Below, in pieces: positions 24,701-37,700 of a stretch of DNA of 64,000 nucleotides. The notes beneath the pieces were generated by a model. It did not search any database. It was not told the DNA's origin and saw only the letters and a list, made by a program, of their open reading frames with translations. The stretch is taken from the NCBI GenBank assembly GCA_020881915.1, contig JAJFPB010000009.1:1426001-1490000 (forward strand), in the 5' to 3' direction. Origin of the DNA: Paramyrothecium sp. XJ0827. Its lineage: Eukaryota > Ascomycota > Sordariomycetes > Hypocreales > Stachybotryaceae. Within the stretch, counting starts at the first letter, position 1, and each line of letters starts with the position of its first letter. Both the position numbers and the translations under genes were made by a program.

Positions 24701-26987
24701 CTAAACATGGCAGGAACGAAACGTTGATGCTGAGTTGGTTGCGTTCATCCGGGACTGCGAGCGGTTCATTACTCATAGTGAACAGTTTCTTGGAACCGGC
24801 CCACTCCAACTTTACTCTGCCGCTCTTCTCTTCGCTCCTGAGATCAGCAGTGTACGAAAGTCGTTTGAATGCGAGATTCCCGAATGGGTGCAGGCAAAGC
24901 AGGCAAGAGGCTTCCGGCAAGCCTCCATACCCATGCCGTTGGGGTTTCCGGCGAAACCAAGTAAACCCCAGGAGACTCTCGTATTCTCTCCCAACTCAAA
25001 CGTCCTCGTAGCTTCTCCAGATGGGGGCATGACGGTTTGGGACACAGAGAAGGGGTCGATGATTGCACGCTACGATAGCAATAAGACGGCCATCGCAAGT
25101 TTTGTCTCATGCAACTGCGACCGCATGGTTTTAGAGTTTGAAGATCTTTACTTCGAATTATGGGATCTGTCGACGTGCAGAATCATCGGTGATTGTGAAC
25201 TGATAGTAGAGTTTCAGAAAAACTCGACGCCAATTCCGCCCTTCTCTTTCGATGCGAGGGCATTTTCGCCTGATTTAAGCTTAATGGCTTTGGCTACAGA
25301 CGAAGATATCATGATTTTCGATTTCGAGGAAGAAAGTTTGATCGACCTTCTCGATTCGGACTCAAGTTTTGTTTGGCTTGCGTTCTCCCCCGACTCGAAG
25401 CTCTTGGTGACGATACACCGCAGGGTACGCGATACAGGAATCGAAAGCCTCGGGAACGCCGGAGATTGCACAGCCAACATCTGGAAATTAGCAACAAAAA
25501 GTAAACTACAGTCCTTCGACGTGCGATGCCCTCCTTTGTTGACGGGCCAAGTTTCGCTACATCGACCCGTCGTGTTTACTCCCGACTCAAGCAGTATTGC
25601 TTTACTACCGACTGCACACAGTATCCGGATACGGAAGATCGTCGATGGAGAGGTTCTAAGCTATTTGGACCGTCGCCAAGGCACAATTTACATGATTTTC
25701 TCACCAGACTCGAAGCTATTTGCTTGCCTGTCGGTAGATGGCTGGGTTGACGTTTATGACTGGAGAGCACAGACAGTCATAAAACGTCTTTGTATCCCCG
25801 TCACACATTTTTCAGTATCCGAGGCTAAATCAGCAGGAATATCTCACGACTCGAAGCGGTTGGCGCTTCGGTATGAGAATAAGATGCATATCTGGAGTCT
25901 GGAAATACCTTCTGAAGATCAGCCAACAAGTAAAAAGGAAGAACTGCCGATGACTATATATGGTCAGTCAAATACCGAGGGAAAAACAATCACTTCTCTT
26001 TTACTGTCCAATGACTCTCGATTACTTGCCACGGGTTTTGAGAATGGCAATCTTTCCCTATGGGATGTTCTCAGCATGACCAAAATCTCAAAATTCACAC
26101 ACGCTGGCATAATCACGTCGTTGGCTTTTTCTCAAGATTCGACAATGCTCATCTCAGGATCCGTCGACACCACCATTTGTGCACTACATACCGATAAAGC
26201 TACTATTTGGACAGGCCGACCAGAAATTGGGCCCATATGTTCCGTCGGCATGTCATCCGATTCTAGGATTGTAGGCGCAGGTTCGAATAAGGGTATCATC
26301 CAGACTTGGGATGCCCAAGGTTGGAAGCCCATTCGCACTCTGTCAGCCACTTCCGAGGCGGCAATCAATGCAATATGTTTTTCTAACGACTGTTCTGTTC
26401 TCGTGACAGGTTCAGTGACTGGGGATGTGACTGTTTGGGATCTGGCTCTTGGATGTCAGAGGTCTGCGCTTCTCTCATGGCCGTATCTCCGATCGATGGG
26501 GCTGTCTCACGATGGCAGCCAGCTGTGGGCCGCCTCCGTAGACCACACGGTGTGCTTATGGGACATGGCGAGCGGTGAACTTCTACACACGTTCCGTACG
26601 GTGCCCTACAGCGGAACTAAACTACTTGCCCAAAGATATACGCACAAGGTTATACGACACGCAAACTACGATGCCACGGGCCGCTGTTTGAGGACAAACA
26701 CAGGTACTTATCAAGTACCTCCATCTGAACTCTCAGCCGACTGGGTCGTGGCACAGCATTATGGTTACAGTATAGATACAAACGCAAAGTGGCTGCAATG
26801 GAACGGCACGAATCTTCTGCAGATTCCTTCCGACTTTGCACCGATAATCATGGATGTCTCTTCTTCTGTGCCTGTGGAGGCGATGCTGGACAGCCCTGGC
26901 GTCGTGAGGCTAGCCTGGGGTAACAAAGACGGAAATATATTTGTGATGACCTTGGCAGCAGGCGGGCCTTCAGTGGTTAGTAATTGA
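21747..26987 (+). CDS. STAND receptor: alpha/beta hydrolase - NACHT - WD40 repeats (apparent +1 base disruption)
   Basis: Start ATG 21747. The N-terminal domain is a lipase-like alpha/beta hydrolase (SGLGSHAFGS; nucleophile Ser223 in IGHSLGG; SHSDLVKF near its end), as in SesB-type fungal NLRs. A NACHT NTPase follows, with P-loop GGPGKGKT (bases 23329-23352) and Walker B LIVDGLDEC, then a winged-helix-like stretch and a C-terminal series of WD40-like blades (WDTEKG, WDVLSM, WDLALG, WDMASG) to 26987. The intron at 24664-24713 closes in phase. The frame breaks at 22755-22760: GAG-TAA stops the hydrolase part, while omitting the single T at 22758 restores DFEKVGNDYKMVGPL. No intron of workable length explains this. 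Read with one base less, the protein would have 1729 residues. Such receptors mediate heterokaryon incompatibility or non-self responses; the ligand is unknown. Confidence 0.88.
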
Positions 26988-27767
26988 AGTTATGGAATGT
27001 CTGACTCGCAGCTATATGCGTAGGTTCAAAGCTTGGGTATAGCTAGATAGTGGATATTCTTCTTTGCCGCTCTGAGCACCAAGTTTACAAAGGCACTATT
27101 GTGACTGTACGAAGACTATTAAAAATCTTGATAGCCTACAGAAGAATTGTCTCAAGCGGTATACCTTTCATATCGTAGCGGTTCTCCATGCCCTGCGTCT
27201 TGTTCAACGCCATGCAAAGTCGATAATGGCAGTCCTGGTTCTATTCGAATGTGTACCTCAGGAACTATCATCAAAATAACTGCATGTGTATCAATGATGA
27301 CCGGAAGACAGCAAAAATGGGCCCTACTGATGGTACCGCCCTCGAGAACACGAAGGACGAGATCCTACAGAAGACCTCCCAGATTCGACACAGCAAGATA
27401 CGGCTCATATGCGCCAGGCCGCTGTGCAGGCGATGCAGCGACTATCAGTGTTAGTTGTTTCAATATAGGATACCGCAACTTGATGTCCCTGGTAAGGCTG
27501 CCCGGTGTAACTTAACCTTGAAACTGAGACACGGAGATCTAGTGCACGTTGGTCACATGCGATTTCAATTGCCGTGAGAGATACCCCTAGGCTTGTTTCT
27601 GTGCTCCATGGGCTTTTATGATTGTGAACTGTATAACTAGTAGTAGTACCCTCAATGTCGACAACTCTTTGATCTTGCAAAAGCCTATTGTTCTGTATTG
27701 CGTAGGATATGCAACCCATCCCTCAAGATGAGCTGGCATGATTGAACACCCCGACAAGACTAGTTGC
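26988..27767. other. Intergenic, convergent 3' region
   Basis: Lies between the stop codons of receptor 1 (plus) and the proline-rich gene (minus). Frames on both strands lack domains. Confidence 0.4.
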
Positions 27768-28685
27768 TTAATGCGAGGCTTCTGATGGAGCAGGAGTTGC
27801 TGGGCCGGCATCGGCTGGCGGGGCAGGGGGAGCATCACTCGGAGCGGCGGCTGGAGGAGCAGCAGCTGGTCCGCCATTCGGAGGAGGAGGGGGAGTGCCT
27901 GCTGGTGGAGGAGCCGCGCCATCCGGGGGCGTGGGAGGCGTGCCTGCGGGAGGTGGTGGAGGAGCCGCACCGTCAGGAGGAGTAGGAGGGTTACCGGTCG
28001 GAGGTGGACCCGCTGGTTCGCCATTTGGATGAGGGGGAGGTATTCCTGCTGGAGGAGGAGGAGCATTACCATCCGGCGCTGGAGGCGGTGTTCCTGCGGG
28101 AGGAGGAGGAGGGGCACCGCCGGGGCCTTTGGGCTTCTTGGCTTTGCCTTGACCACGACCACGACCACCGGGGCCAGCAGGAGGGGTAGGAGCAGCACCA
28201 GGGGGAGGAGGTATGCCCGCTGGAGGAGGAGGAGGAGGAGGAGCATTACCATCTGGAGCAGGGGCCGGCGTACCTGCGGGAGGAGGAGGGGCACCACCAG
28301 GGCCCTTGGGCTTCTTGGCTTTGCCTTGACCACGACCACGACCACCGGGGCCAGCAGGAGGTGTGGGAGCAGCACCAGGAGGAGGAGGAGGAGGAGTGCC
28401 TGCAGGAGGTGGTGGAGGAGCGCCGGGCCCCTTGGGTTTCTCAGCTTTACCACGACCAGGTCCCTTACCGGGCCCCTTCCCACCTGGAACCGGAGTGGCT
28501 TCGGGGCCCCCGACCGGCGGCGCGGGAGGAGTAGGAATAGGTGTTTCCTGACGTGCTTCGACCAGGCCTCGTTGGTAACGCGCATCGCGTCTCGCCATGA
28601 AACCGTGTTGCGGACCATTCGCTGAGGCGACGGAGCCCAATAGCAGAATGCCGACAACGGCCTGCTTGATAGAAAAGGTGACCAT
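27768..28685 (-). CDS. Secreted proline/glycine-rich repeat protein
   Basis: Single-exon, 305 residues from ATG 28685. It has a signal peptide (TFSIKQAVVGILLLGSVASA), a short segment with basic sites (MARRDARYQR, VEARQE) and then almost 250 residues of Pro, Gly, Ala and Lys/Arg. Two copies of a GPGGRGRGQGKAKKPKGPGG unit alternate with PPPPAGTP/PDGNAPPPP stretches. No cysteines are seen after the signal, and no catalytic domain. Such compositions suit wall-associated or surface proteins, but I do not recognise a specific family. A clear TATATAAG lies 240 bases upstream, consistent with regulated expression. Codon-level repetition on the complementary strand creates long false frames. The existence of a gene is likely; its function is unknown. 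Confidence 0.75.
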   Translation of the reverse strand: MVTFSIKQAVVGILLLGSVASANGPQHGFMARRDARYQRGLVEARQETPIPTPPAPPVGGPEATPVPGGKGPGKGPGRGKAEKPKGPGAPPPPPAGTPPPPPPGAAPTPPAGPGGRGRGQGKAKKPKGPGGAPPPPAGTPAPAPDGNAPPPPPPPAGIPPPPGAAPTPPAGPGGRGRGQGKAKKPKGPGGAPPPPPAGTPPPAPDGNAPPPPAGIPPPHPNGEPAGPPPTGNPPTPPDGAAPPPPPAGTPPTPPDGAAPPPAGTPPPPPNGGPAAAPPAAAPSDAPPAPPADAGPATPAPSEASH

Positions 28686-30348
28686 TTTTGTCGATGAGTG
28701 TAAGGACTGTCTCTAAATAACAACAGGGAAACAATACCAGCTTCCAGGCCGGCTACAAAGAGAGTCTAATAAGTTGGAATAAATGTTTGAAAGGATTGGA
28801 CCCGGCCAATGAAATAAGTATGTAATGAAGAAAAGGACCGTAGAAAGTAAGGATAACTTGTTTGGTGACGAAAGGAATGGTGAACGCTTTGTCCAAGACT
28901 GACCAGAAGAGCGGATGGCACCTCTTATATACCGCGGATCCTGGGACAGATCATCCCGTCAACTTCAGACGATTCACAATCACAAAGCTTTGGGTCTGTA
29001 ACACGATCGTCCCAAGGCGATTGGTGATGCACGGGGAGCTGAGAAGAGTTCTTGAAGAAGTTAGTGGGCGCCGCATCATGTCGCTGGTCATCCTCAGAGG
29101 CGTTACAAATTGACGAGTCGTTGGAAAGAAGGCCTACTGGCTGTTGCATGTCGTCGGACCTGGAAGAAAGGAGATGCGACGGGGCTGCGACAGCGCTGGG
29201 GCACGACGGGGTATGCTCGCTTTCATTGTCATTCAGCTTTGCGTTAATGTGCGACAAGACAGATGTTTTGTTATCTCGTGGAGCATGTAAGTAAGTGGCT
29301 GGTGTAGTTGATGCACCCAGGAACTGGCAGTCAGCATGAGCGATTTCAGATGAAGCACGTCTCTTACACCTCAGGGCGCGTTAGCGCCGTTGATCCCCTT
29401 TCTTCTTTTCTGGGTCCCGTTCCAGGCGGAAGATCCTCTACATCAACTGTGTGAGGCCAGTCAAAACGCCGGTTCCTAGGCTGCCCTGAGTGTGAACTCG
29501 CCAAGCCACGCCACCACTGGCTGACATGTCGTCCGGCAGGCCCTGTTTCATCTCACCATGCTAAGCGCTTCGAAACCGCTGCGGAAATCGCAAAGCCCGG
29601 ACCACTGATGGCCCGGAGATCTGTTTGGGGAAAGCTTTTCGTGAAGCTTAAATCCATCTCAGGAACGCAGGAGTTCACCACTTCACTATGAACACGACCG
29701 CCCTTTTCTGTTAGATCAATAAAGAGGCACGGAACTCATGAGATGCTAGAGGCCAAAGCACAAAAATTCAACTCAACCAGACGTCTGTATACATTGTGTG
29801 CTTCGTCCTTTCCGATTGGTGCTTCCGAGTGCTGAGATGATCCTTGCCATATTCCCAGGCGCAAATCCATGATCTGCGCCAGGATCTAGTCGCGACAAAG
29901 CTGGACAACACTATTGCTCCCTTCGGTCTCCAATGTGAACCCAGGCTTCTCTCTTCTTTGGGCCCATCAAGCCGTTACTGCCCCATAGAACCTCTGGTAT
30001 TGATGTGAGTATGGCACTTTATTTCCATAGTGGGCAGACAAAAAAGCTGCCAGGAAATCGCAAGCCCACGACATGCGACGTGATGCTGCGAACGATAAAC
30101 TGTACCGCAAACATGTCTTTGGTTTACCTCCAATTGCGGCAGGGCATCTCATCAATTGCTTCTACATACGCCTCCATGTATCTTATCTCGCACTCCAATC
30201 ATCTGGCTCCATTCTCCTCATAACTTGGCAGCCTCAATTACAAAGAACATCTAAATTCTCCAAAACCAAGACGACTGATTAACAAAACAAACGGCTCGTC
30301 CAGCTCAATCCAGACCGAGTCTGCGGAAGACGACCAGAGGCCGAAAAG
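28686..30348. other. Intergenic region, 1.7 kb
   Basis: The left part is the promoter of the proline-rich gene. The rest lies downstream of the 1135-residue minus-strand gene. Short frames only; no RNA gene or repeat recognised. Confidence 0.4.
28924..28931 (-). promoter_or_regulatory. TATA box of the proline-rich secreted protein gene
   Basis: TATATAAG on the minus strand about 240 bases before the start codon, the best TATA match in the window. Confidence 0.45.
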
Positions 30349-33300
30349 CTAGATAGCAGATTTGCTAGCGGTCGCACTTCCGCTGCCACCCCCGATGTCA
30401 TGTTTGTGCTTTCGGAAGGACAAATGGCCGAAAATGACACCACTTCCCGGATCCAGGCTTTCCAGGTCAACGGGCTGCATGGCTCGCGACAAGAACTTGG
30501 CTTTCCATGACTTTTTTGAGATCATATACTGCACTGGGTCAACATGGGTTTCAACCTGTCCTGGTGCTGACCTGCATTCACACGCAGTCATCGGGGCGGT
30601 TGGAGAGACCCATATGAAGTCATCGGTCCACTTCCTTGCACCCTGCTCTACCCTGGCCGCCAAAGCATCATTTTTGAGCAACAACATTGTTGAGACAGTG
30701 GTGGCAAGCAACTCAGAGCCGGTGGGGACCGATGCCCACCTTGAACAGGCCATGGATGCGTTGCTTGGTCGTATGAGTTCCCCGAAGCCTCGCCCGAAGA
30801 TGGTTGCGATGCCGGCCGAATTTACGAAGTCGCTCCATCCAGATTCTGATGCTTCGAGATGTCTGATCTGTTGGAAGATGTCCCTGTCCCCCAGAGGCCC
30901 GAACTGTTTGATGTCGATGCCACAAATGGTCTTGCGGCGATCGCTAGTGAACGGAGTGGCCAAGTGGCCCTCTCTTGCCATGATGGACTGGCACCCAATG
31001 AAGGCCTCAAGAATGTGACAGTAATCCATCGACCATTCTTCAAGTGAGAGGCTCTTCCCATTGGACTCCTCAATGAGCAAATTCCTATTGTCATTACACA
31101 GCAGAGTCTTCAACGCCGCTTGAGGGCCTGGGAGGTCGCCCCAGTCGGCTTTCAAGTTGGAGTCGTCATGGAATTGCCAGAAGGGCATGTTTGAGACTTG
31201 GCCCTCACGTAGAAACACTCTAATGAGTAAGAGTAAGGCAGACGCCCCATCCACAAGCCACGCGCGCCTCGATGTCACGTCGTAAAACAGAAGTGTCTTA
31301 GAGCTGAGCCACTTGACGATTCGCGTGTAGGACAGCCTTCGAGCCACATTGATCGGGACGTTCTCTTCCCGCTTCAATATCACCCCGAGTACTACGTGGT
31401 GGCCGGCTTCGATGTACCAACGCACAACTGTCCATCCTCGAGGCTTGTAAGGTAAGAATGACTGGCCCACATCAAACTCCGAGCCTGGCTGGCCTGCAAT
31501 AGTCAGCTACTGATCAATATGAGACTTGCTATACATGGATCTTACCACACAGCTCGGTGGCCTGAGAGCACCACCCAATGACGTGTCGATAATCAACGAG
31601 ATTTCTTTGCAGCGGCTTCGTCCTTGTAAGTTGAGCAGCAGCCTCATCAAGCCTGGGGTCATCGAGGGAGATGTGTATGTCAGGGTCGCCGCTTGTCAAC
31701 AAGTGCCAAATGGCAATCCCATCTGTCAGTTTGCTTAAAACAAGAACTGTACTAAATGCTTTGATGAAGACGCGGTTTCCGATTTTGACGCCTTCAGCAG
31801 AACCCAGAAGCTCAAACACAATGCTAAGTTCCATCTCGACACCGGTATTTGGTATGGAGCGTGGCGAGATTGGATAACCCCCGACGAGGACAGGGGTTTG
31901 AAGAAGCGATGTCCAGCAGGACCCTGCAGGATGCTCAGACACATCGACTGGAATCATATCGAACACCATCTTGCAGGACCAAAAAGCCTCTTCTGATGGC
32001 TTGTGCATGTTCTCCAGTGATGGTACGCAGGTGAAGACAGTTTGCTCTGCAGTTGACGTTGGTGGGGCACGTAGGGTCGCCGCCATCCAGCCGAGCTGCT
32101 CTCCAAGTGCTGCGAGCAGGTAACGATTACCGGTCGCAGTAATCGCACATGTCTCTTCTCCGGTGACTCTTCCTCGTAACTTCAACGATTTCCATTCATC
32201 TGCCAGGACTTAGTGAACACCCCATTCTGCCGACCTCTGCACTGAAACATACATTTGCATTCGTCTCCCAATGGCATTTCCGAAAGTTGCAAGACAAAGT
32301 CCGCGAGATGGGACCATGTCGATGGCCAAGTTTGCCGCATGTACTTCCACATTGTCATTGCCTCCGCATTAGCCAAAGTTCCTGTGAAAGACACCACACG
32401 CTCGAAGTAGCTTTTCTCCTTTTCGGGAACTGGCAAGTCACCCACCCCAATGGTATGCATGAATCCAGGCTCCCAATCGAGGTTGAAGACGATTGTAGTG
32501 TCTGAGGGACCGAGGCTGATGAGTTTACGTCTGATGTCAGCCCCAATGGCATGCTTGGGTTGGTCTTGGGCAAGGTCATCACCGGTGTCCCGTGGAGTCT
32601 GCATGATGCGGGTCAACGGGGGGGGAACAAACGTCGGAGATTGAGGATTAAAAGATGGGTTAGAGGTGCTCGTGTTTGTGGATCGCCGATGGGATGAAAT
32701 GAAGATGCTCGTGCTTGTTGATCGCTGATGGGGTCTTCTGTCAAAAGTTGACGGCGGCGGTAGGCTTCTTATGCTATCGCAGCCAGAGTCATCGAATGCA
32801 TCCACTTGTCCAGAAGGGATAGCATCTCTTTGTCCAGAGGTAACGAGAACTGACCCTGATCCTTTGTTGGGCTTCTCCGACTTGGCACCGAGAGAACCGT
32901 GCATGCATTCTAGAAATAAACTCTTTGGGATTTCCTGGAGCAAGGGCTTTGTCCTGAAATATGCAAATAACCCAAACGTACGAAAACCTGGTGATTGATC
33001 CGCGTACCACAGCTCGGGCTCAAGCTGAACAAGAAATCCATTCACCTCATCCTGCATTGTCTCAATCTTTTTTCTTATGGCTGTGGGAAGTCTAGTCAAT
33101 TTCTCAGAGACGGGTGCGCTGAACTTTTGCAACTGTCTGACTTTGTGTCGGATGCGTCCCTCTGAGGGATGCATCAGCCGTCTGTACGTTGCATCTTGTA
33201 TTTTCCCATGCAAGGGATCGTGCTCGCGATTGAGGTTCTCGGGCTCCTCTGACCAGGTCAGGTGCATAACAAAATGTCGGGGGCTTATATGGCCGGATGC

Positions 33301-33935
33301 CAGCTCGCGAGTCGCTTGCCATTGCGTCCAAGTGCTATGGCTTGTGTTGCTTCGAATCACTGTCGTGGAAATTCGAGCCCAGGACCAAACGTAAAAGGCA
33401 GCTTGAGCCCCTAGCATTGTGCAAAAAGAAGGGTCAAAGATTCTTTTGTCGATGGTCACCCACAGCACTGTGCCCATTCCACCGCTAGGGACAAACGGCA
33501 GAAGTGAAGGACCGTTCTCTGTAAGAAAGAGAGACATATCGACGACTCTTTCAATGACAAGCAGCCATAATGGTTCGTTTTGAATTGCGTTTCGCACCGT
33601 GGCAAGTCGTTCGCGGGTATCGATGACCACATCACGCTCTTCGGCAATCCGCTCGTAATCTCGTGCAAAGTTGTCAAGACAGTCGCCCCGGACATAAAAG
33701 CCGGAGCATGCTGGATCTTGAAGGCGACGCTCGGCGTAGTAAGCAGCAAACCACGAGTTTCTACCAATGTTAGCAGCTTGCCTTGACGCGAACGACCCGG
33801 GTTGAAGACTGACAAAACACCATCGTGCTCATACAGAACGATACTCCGGAACGAAGTCCTAGGCCCCAGATAGGATTCCAATTGACCGACCATATAGCCC
33901 GGGTCGTGGAGACCATCAAGTCTAAATGTCGGCAT
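30349..33935 (-). CDS. Large fungal protein of unknown function, 1135 residues, four exons
   Basis: Introns 33834-33761, 32252-32200 and 31545-31494 join four frames that separately look like unrelated ORFs, giving one 1135-residue protein; every junction closes in phase and the donors GTATGA, GTATGT and GTAAGA are good. The N-terminal third is moderately conserved-looking (NSWFAAYYAERRLQDPACSG), followed by a Ser/Thr/Pro-rich disordered part with a duplicated RRSTSTS-like unit. The second half begins with an ALGEQLGWMAATLR block and contains CWTSLLQTPVLVGGYPISPR and FIKAFSTVLVLSK, a pattern I associate with a family of large uncharacterised ascomycete proteins found near incompatibility-type genes (recollection, not checked). 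No signal peptide, membrane segment or enzymatic motif is seen. It lies between two NACHT receptors and is transcribed in the same direction as the second. Confidence 0.75.
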
Positions 33936-34757
33936 GTCTCTGCGAGTGTGGTGTTCAATGGGTGTCGATTCTTCGATGTTTGACTAGGCGTGAAGCAGCG
34001 TTTGCGAGAGTGTTGTTGGAGGAGAGCCGGGATACTGGATATCCAAGTGTAATGTTTAAACATGCATAAGCGTGCATGCAATTGCCGTTTATATTGCTTC
34101 TTTAAAGGTAGGTATCCGATTGGTCAGTCACCAGCACTTCCATCAAATAATTTTATGAACGGCGAGCTATTCCATGGCTTCTGTGTAACGCATTGAAATG
34201 AGCAACAAGAGGAACCCAAATGAGACTGGTCTGTGTAACGCTCATCTGGGGGTTGCTCTCACAGGCCAATCAGAAAGGCCGGTCCAGTCAAGGTCGAAAC
34301 TACAATACCGGGCATGCAGCGGACTCTACCCCGAGCATCATTTCTTGTCCGAGTGATACAGGTTGTTCACCAGAGAGCATTGATCCTCCAATCTCGGTTT
34401 TTAGAAGCCGAGAAGCATGGAAGATCAAGAAGACCAGTATAAGACAATAAAATGTGCGTTGCCATGATATCACAATGAGTCATGCGGCCTAAAATCTGCA
34501 ACACATCATATTTTCAAGAAATGACCGTCGAACTGAGCGTAAATTCCGGATCAGTCACCAGAGGAGACGCCCTTGGCAGTCATGATCTCCTTCACATCTC
34601 GGTTTCAGCAGGCTCATTTAGCCAGTCGAGGTATATAAAATACTGTACGCGACCCTTTGCTGCGAATCTATCTGTACACATGTCCTGGATGAGAAATATG
34701 AGCGAGGCCACGATGCCTTCCATGGATGGCACCCTCAAAACCCCCCCGCTTTTCAAG
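33936..34757. other. Intergenic region between unknown gene and receptor 2
   Basis: Promoter of the 1135-residue gene and 3' side of receptor 2. No supported gene. Confidence 0.4.
34088..34093 (-). promoter_or_regulatory. TATA-like box of the 1135-residue protein gene
   Basis: TATAAA on the minus strand, about 155 bases before ATG 33935. Confidence 0.35.
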
Positions 34758-37700
34758 CTACCAGTATACTTTTGGCTTTACATCAATATCTTTGGTCTCC
34801 TGACCATGGGGCTTTGAAGCCCAGGAAGGAGGATGAACGGTGTCTATTATCATGTCAGCTCTGCCTCTATCCTGCATCCTCAGACTGGAAAGAGAGACGT
34901 ACCCTTCATTTGAAGGTCGTTTATTGGAGTCATGACCATAACTGCCACTACTGGGTACCTGGGGAGTACTGCTGAAACTATTGGGGTCTTGTGGTTGCTG
35001 TGGTTGTGGTCGCATCAGCGGTCGTTGCAGCGGATGCTGGTTCGGGTTGCTGCTTCGTCTATACGATTCATCTAATGGCTGGGAATATGGCACATGATGA
35101 GGTGGCGGTTGATTTGGCTGGCGGTATGTTGAAGACTGAGGGAGACCATCCCTCCCGGAAGAAATTCGCTGCTGTTGCTGAAGCGGTTGTTGTTGTTGGT
35201 AGTATGTGCGCTGGAGTTGCTGCTGCTGCTGGTAATACTGTTGTTGCTGCTGCTGGGATTCGTTGGATGGTCCTTGAACAATGGGCTGATACGCTTGATA
35301 GTGTCTAGAAGACGCTGTAGATGATTCTCTGTAATGTGAGTGGCCGTTGCTCAAACTTTGCTGCTCCATCCCACGGGAATCACCCGCTTGATATGGCGAC
35401 CCATTCTGCATCTGACCCATGCTTGGTTGTTGTTGCAACCGGGGCTGCAGTGGTAGCGGCATATTCCCAGTATGCTGGCTGGTTTTGGGTTCTGGCTCCG
35501 TCATTCTAGATCCAGGATTCTCGTTCGAGGAAAATACTTGTGGCGGCGCAGGAGCTGGCTTCCTCCTGATCTGACCGGAGACGGGAGTTGAAGACCTGTA
35601 TTCGCTTTTCTGGAAGGCATAGGCATCAGGTGTGGGCGAAGGGGTTGCCGGACCGGAGAACCTCGATGGCTCTTGCGAGCTGTAGTCCAAAGATGAAGGG
35701 TTCGTTTGCTCCGAGCCATTACCGTACTGCGAGCTTGGTGTCGTGATGTCCGATTCCCATGTATTGACATGCATTATCCTCCTTATGCTGGCTTCGAGGT
35801 TTTCTGAGTGGCTACCGTGGCTGGACAGATCCATTGGAGCCACTGCACTTCCTCGTACGTCGGATCTAGCCTCTTGCGCAGCATAGCTTGACATGGGCAA
35901 GGATTCGACGACTATCTTTTCCTCGACTTGTTCAGGCACCAGGTGCGGAGTGTCTTCCACTGGCGGGTCTTCCAAAGGCTCGGAATTTACTGGCACCTCT
36001 GCATCATCATAGTCTAGTTCCTGCTTGCGCGCTTCGACGCTGCGCATGATGGCAATGACTGAAGGGTCCCCGTTTTCTCTGGACGTTCTCAGCAGCTCTA
36101 GAATTGTGGAAACATGGTCCACAAGAATGCGGATGGACTCATCGTTCCCATTATCCCGAGCTTTTTGAAGGGCATTCTGCTCCCAACGGTTTCTGTGCAG
36201 GACATCTGCGCCGTAATCAAGCAGAGTCCTGATTGACTCAAAGTCACCCACCGCCGCTGCCATCATAAGCGCCGTATCGCCATCACTATCAGCAAGGTTG
36301 ATGTCTGCACCCGCGTTCAGTATTGATCTGATTGCTGATTGTGGAAGATAGGTCGCTGCGTTGATCAGGGGCGTCGACATGTCAGGGCCTCCAAAAACGT
36401 CCACCTTGGCCTTGGCGGCGAGGAGAGCATCAAGCATCGACTCTTCGCCTTTTCGGGTTGCGGCAATGATCGGGCAGCTCAATTCTCCGGCGCCAAGGTC
36501 AGGGTTGGCATGATGTTGAAGCAAGAGCTCAACAATGTCGAAGTTGCCAGCCTCAACAGCTGCTTGTAAGGCTGTCCCCTGTGGCATGTCTTTATGCGTC
36601 GTGCACGCATTAATATCTGCGCCCCTTGAGAGCAGCAACTCGGCAACCTCGATGTGACCCTCGCTGGATGCGGCTTGCAAGGCCCAACCCTCTGGGGCAT
36701 TGACATTGGCACCCGCATCGAGCAGTATCTTTAGGATTTCTAGCGTGCCATCGTAGGCCGCTGCTGTCAATGCATTTCCGTACCTAGATTAAGCCATGGT
36801 GAGTACGGTGTTCGCCTGTGAGATGCTGCACATAAAGATCCGCCAGACTTACTCTTCTCCGGTGGCATCCACACTTGCTCCAAAACGAATCAATAATTGA
36901 ACGGTTTCCAGGTTCTCCACATCTGTGGCTTCGTACAGAGACTCATCGAGCTTGGCTTGGGAAATGCCTCCCTTGGAATACTCCCATAGCGCTTCCATGG
37001 TCTGTATCCATTGCTCACCGTCGTCACCCATGGCCATGCTAAGGAAGGCGTCATCACAATTGAGGTCCGAGCATTTCTCCAAGAGAAGTGCCACAATGTC
37101 GAAGTTGTCTTCATATGCCGCTCCGTTCAGAGCTTCTTGTAATGTCTCCTGGGAATGGCTGTACGAGGTGAGAAGCTGTTTGAATACTTCCATGCGACCG
37201 CGCTCTGCAGCTTTAACAAGGGCGGTGTTGAACTCTTTTGGTGGCAATCGATCAGAGTAGTTCTTTACAAGGAATTCGAACATTGTCAGATCCGAACGCA
37301 GAGCCGCAAGTGCCAGAGGTGATCTGATGACTTCTTCCTCTTCGTCTTCGTCCTCGTCCTCATCATCCTCCTCTTCCTCGTTTTCGTCATCATCTTCGTT
37401 AGCACCATCCTCTTGATCCTCCTCATGGTCGCCACTGTCATCTTCAGCATGGTCAGCAGTCTCGTGTTGAGCGTTCTGGGTCTCAATCTCAGCCTCATCC
37501 GCGTTGTCTGCTTCAGGTTCCTCTTCGATAGTGGCGAGTGAAACATTCTTCTCGACCAATATCTTCACTGCCTCGCAGTTTCCGGATTCGATCGCAGCAT
37601 TGATGACGCCTCCATACGCTCCGCAATTGGCGTTGGGATTGGCCCCCCTCTCCAATAATTTGTTCATCACCTTCAAGTTGCCTTCCGCAGCAGCCATATG

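Noticed and set aside
28029..28625. Arg/Gly-rich plus-strand frame opposite the proline-rich gene
   Set aside because: It is the complement of Pro/Gly codons; the minus strand has a signal peptide and TATA box, the plus strand does not.
31529..33630. Treating the frames at 30349-31470, 31529-32185, 32182-33630 and 33456-33935 as separate genes
   Set aside because: Consensus introns join them with exact phases into one protein, and the fragments lack proper ATG starts.
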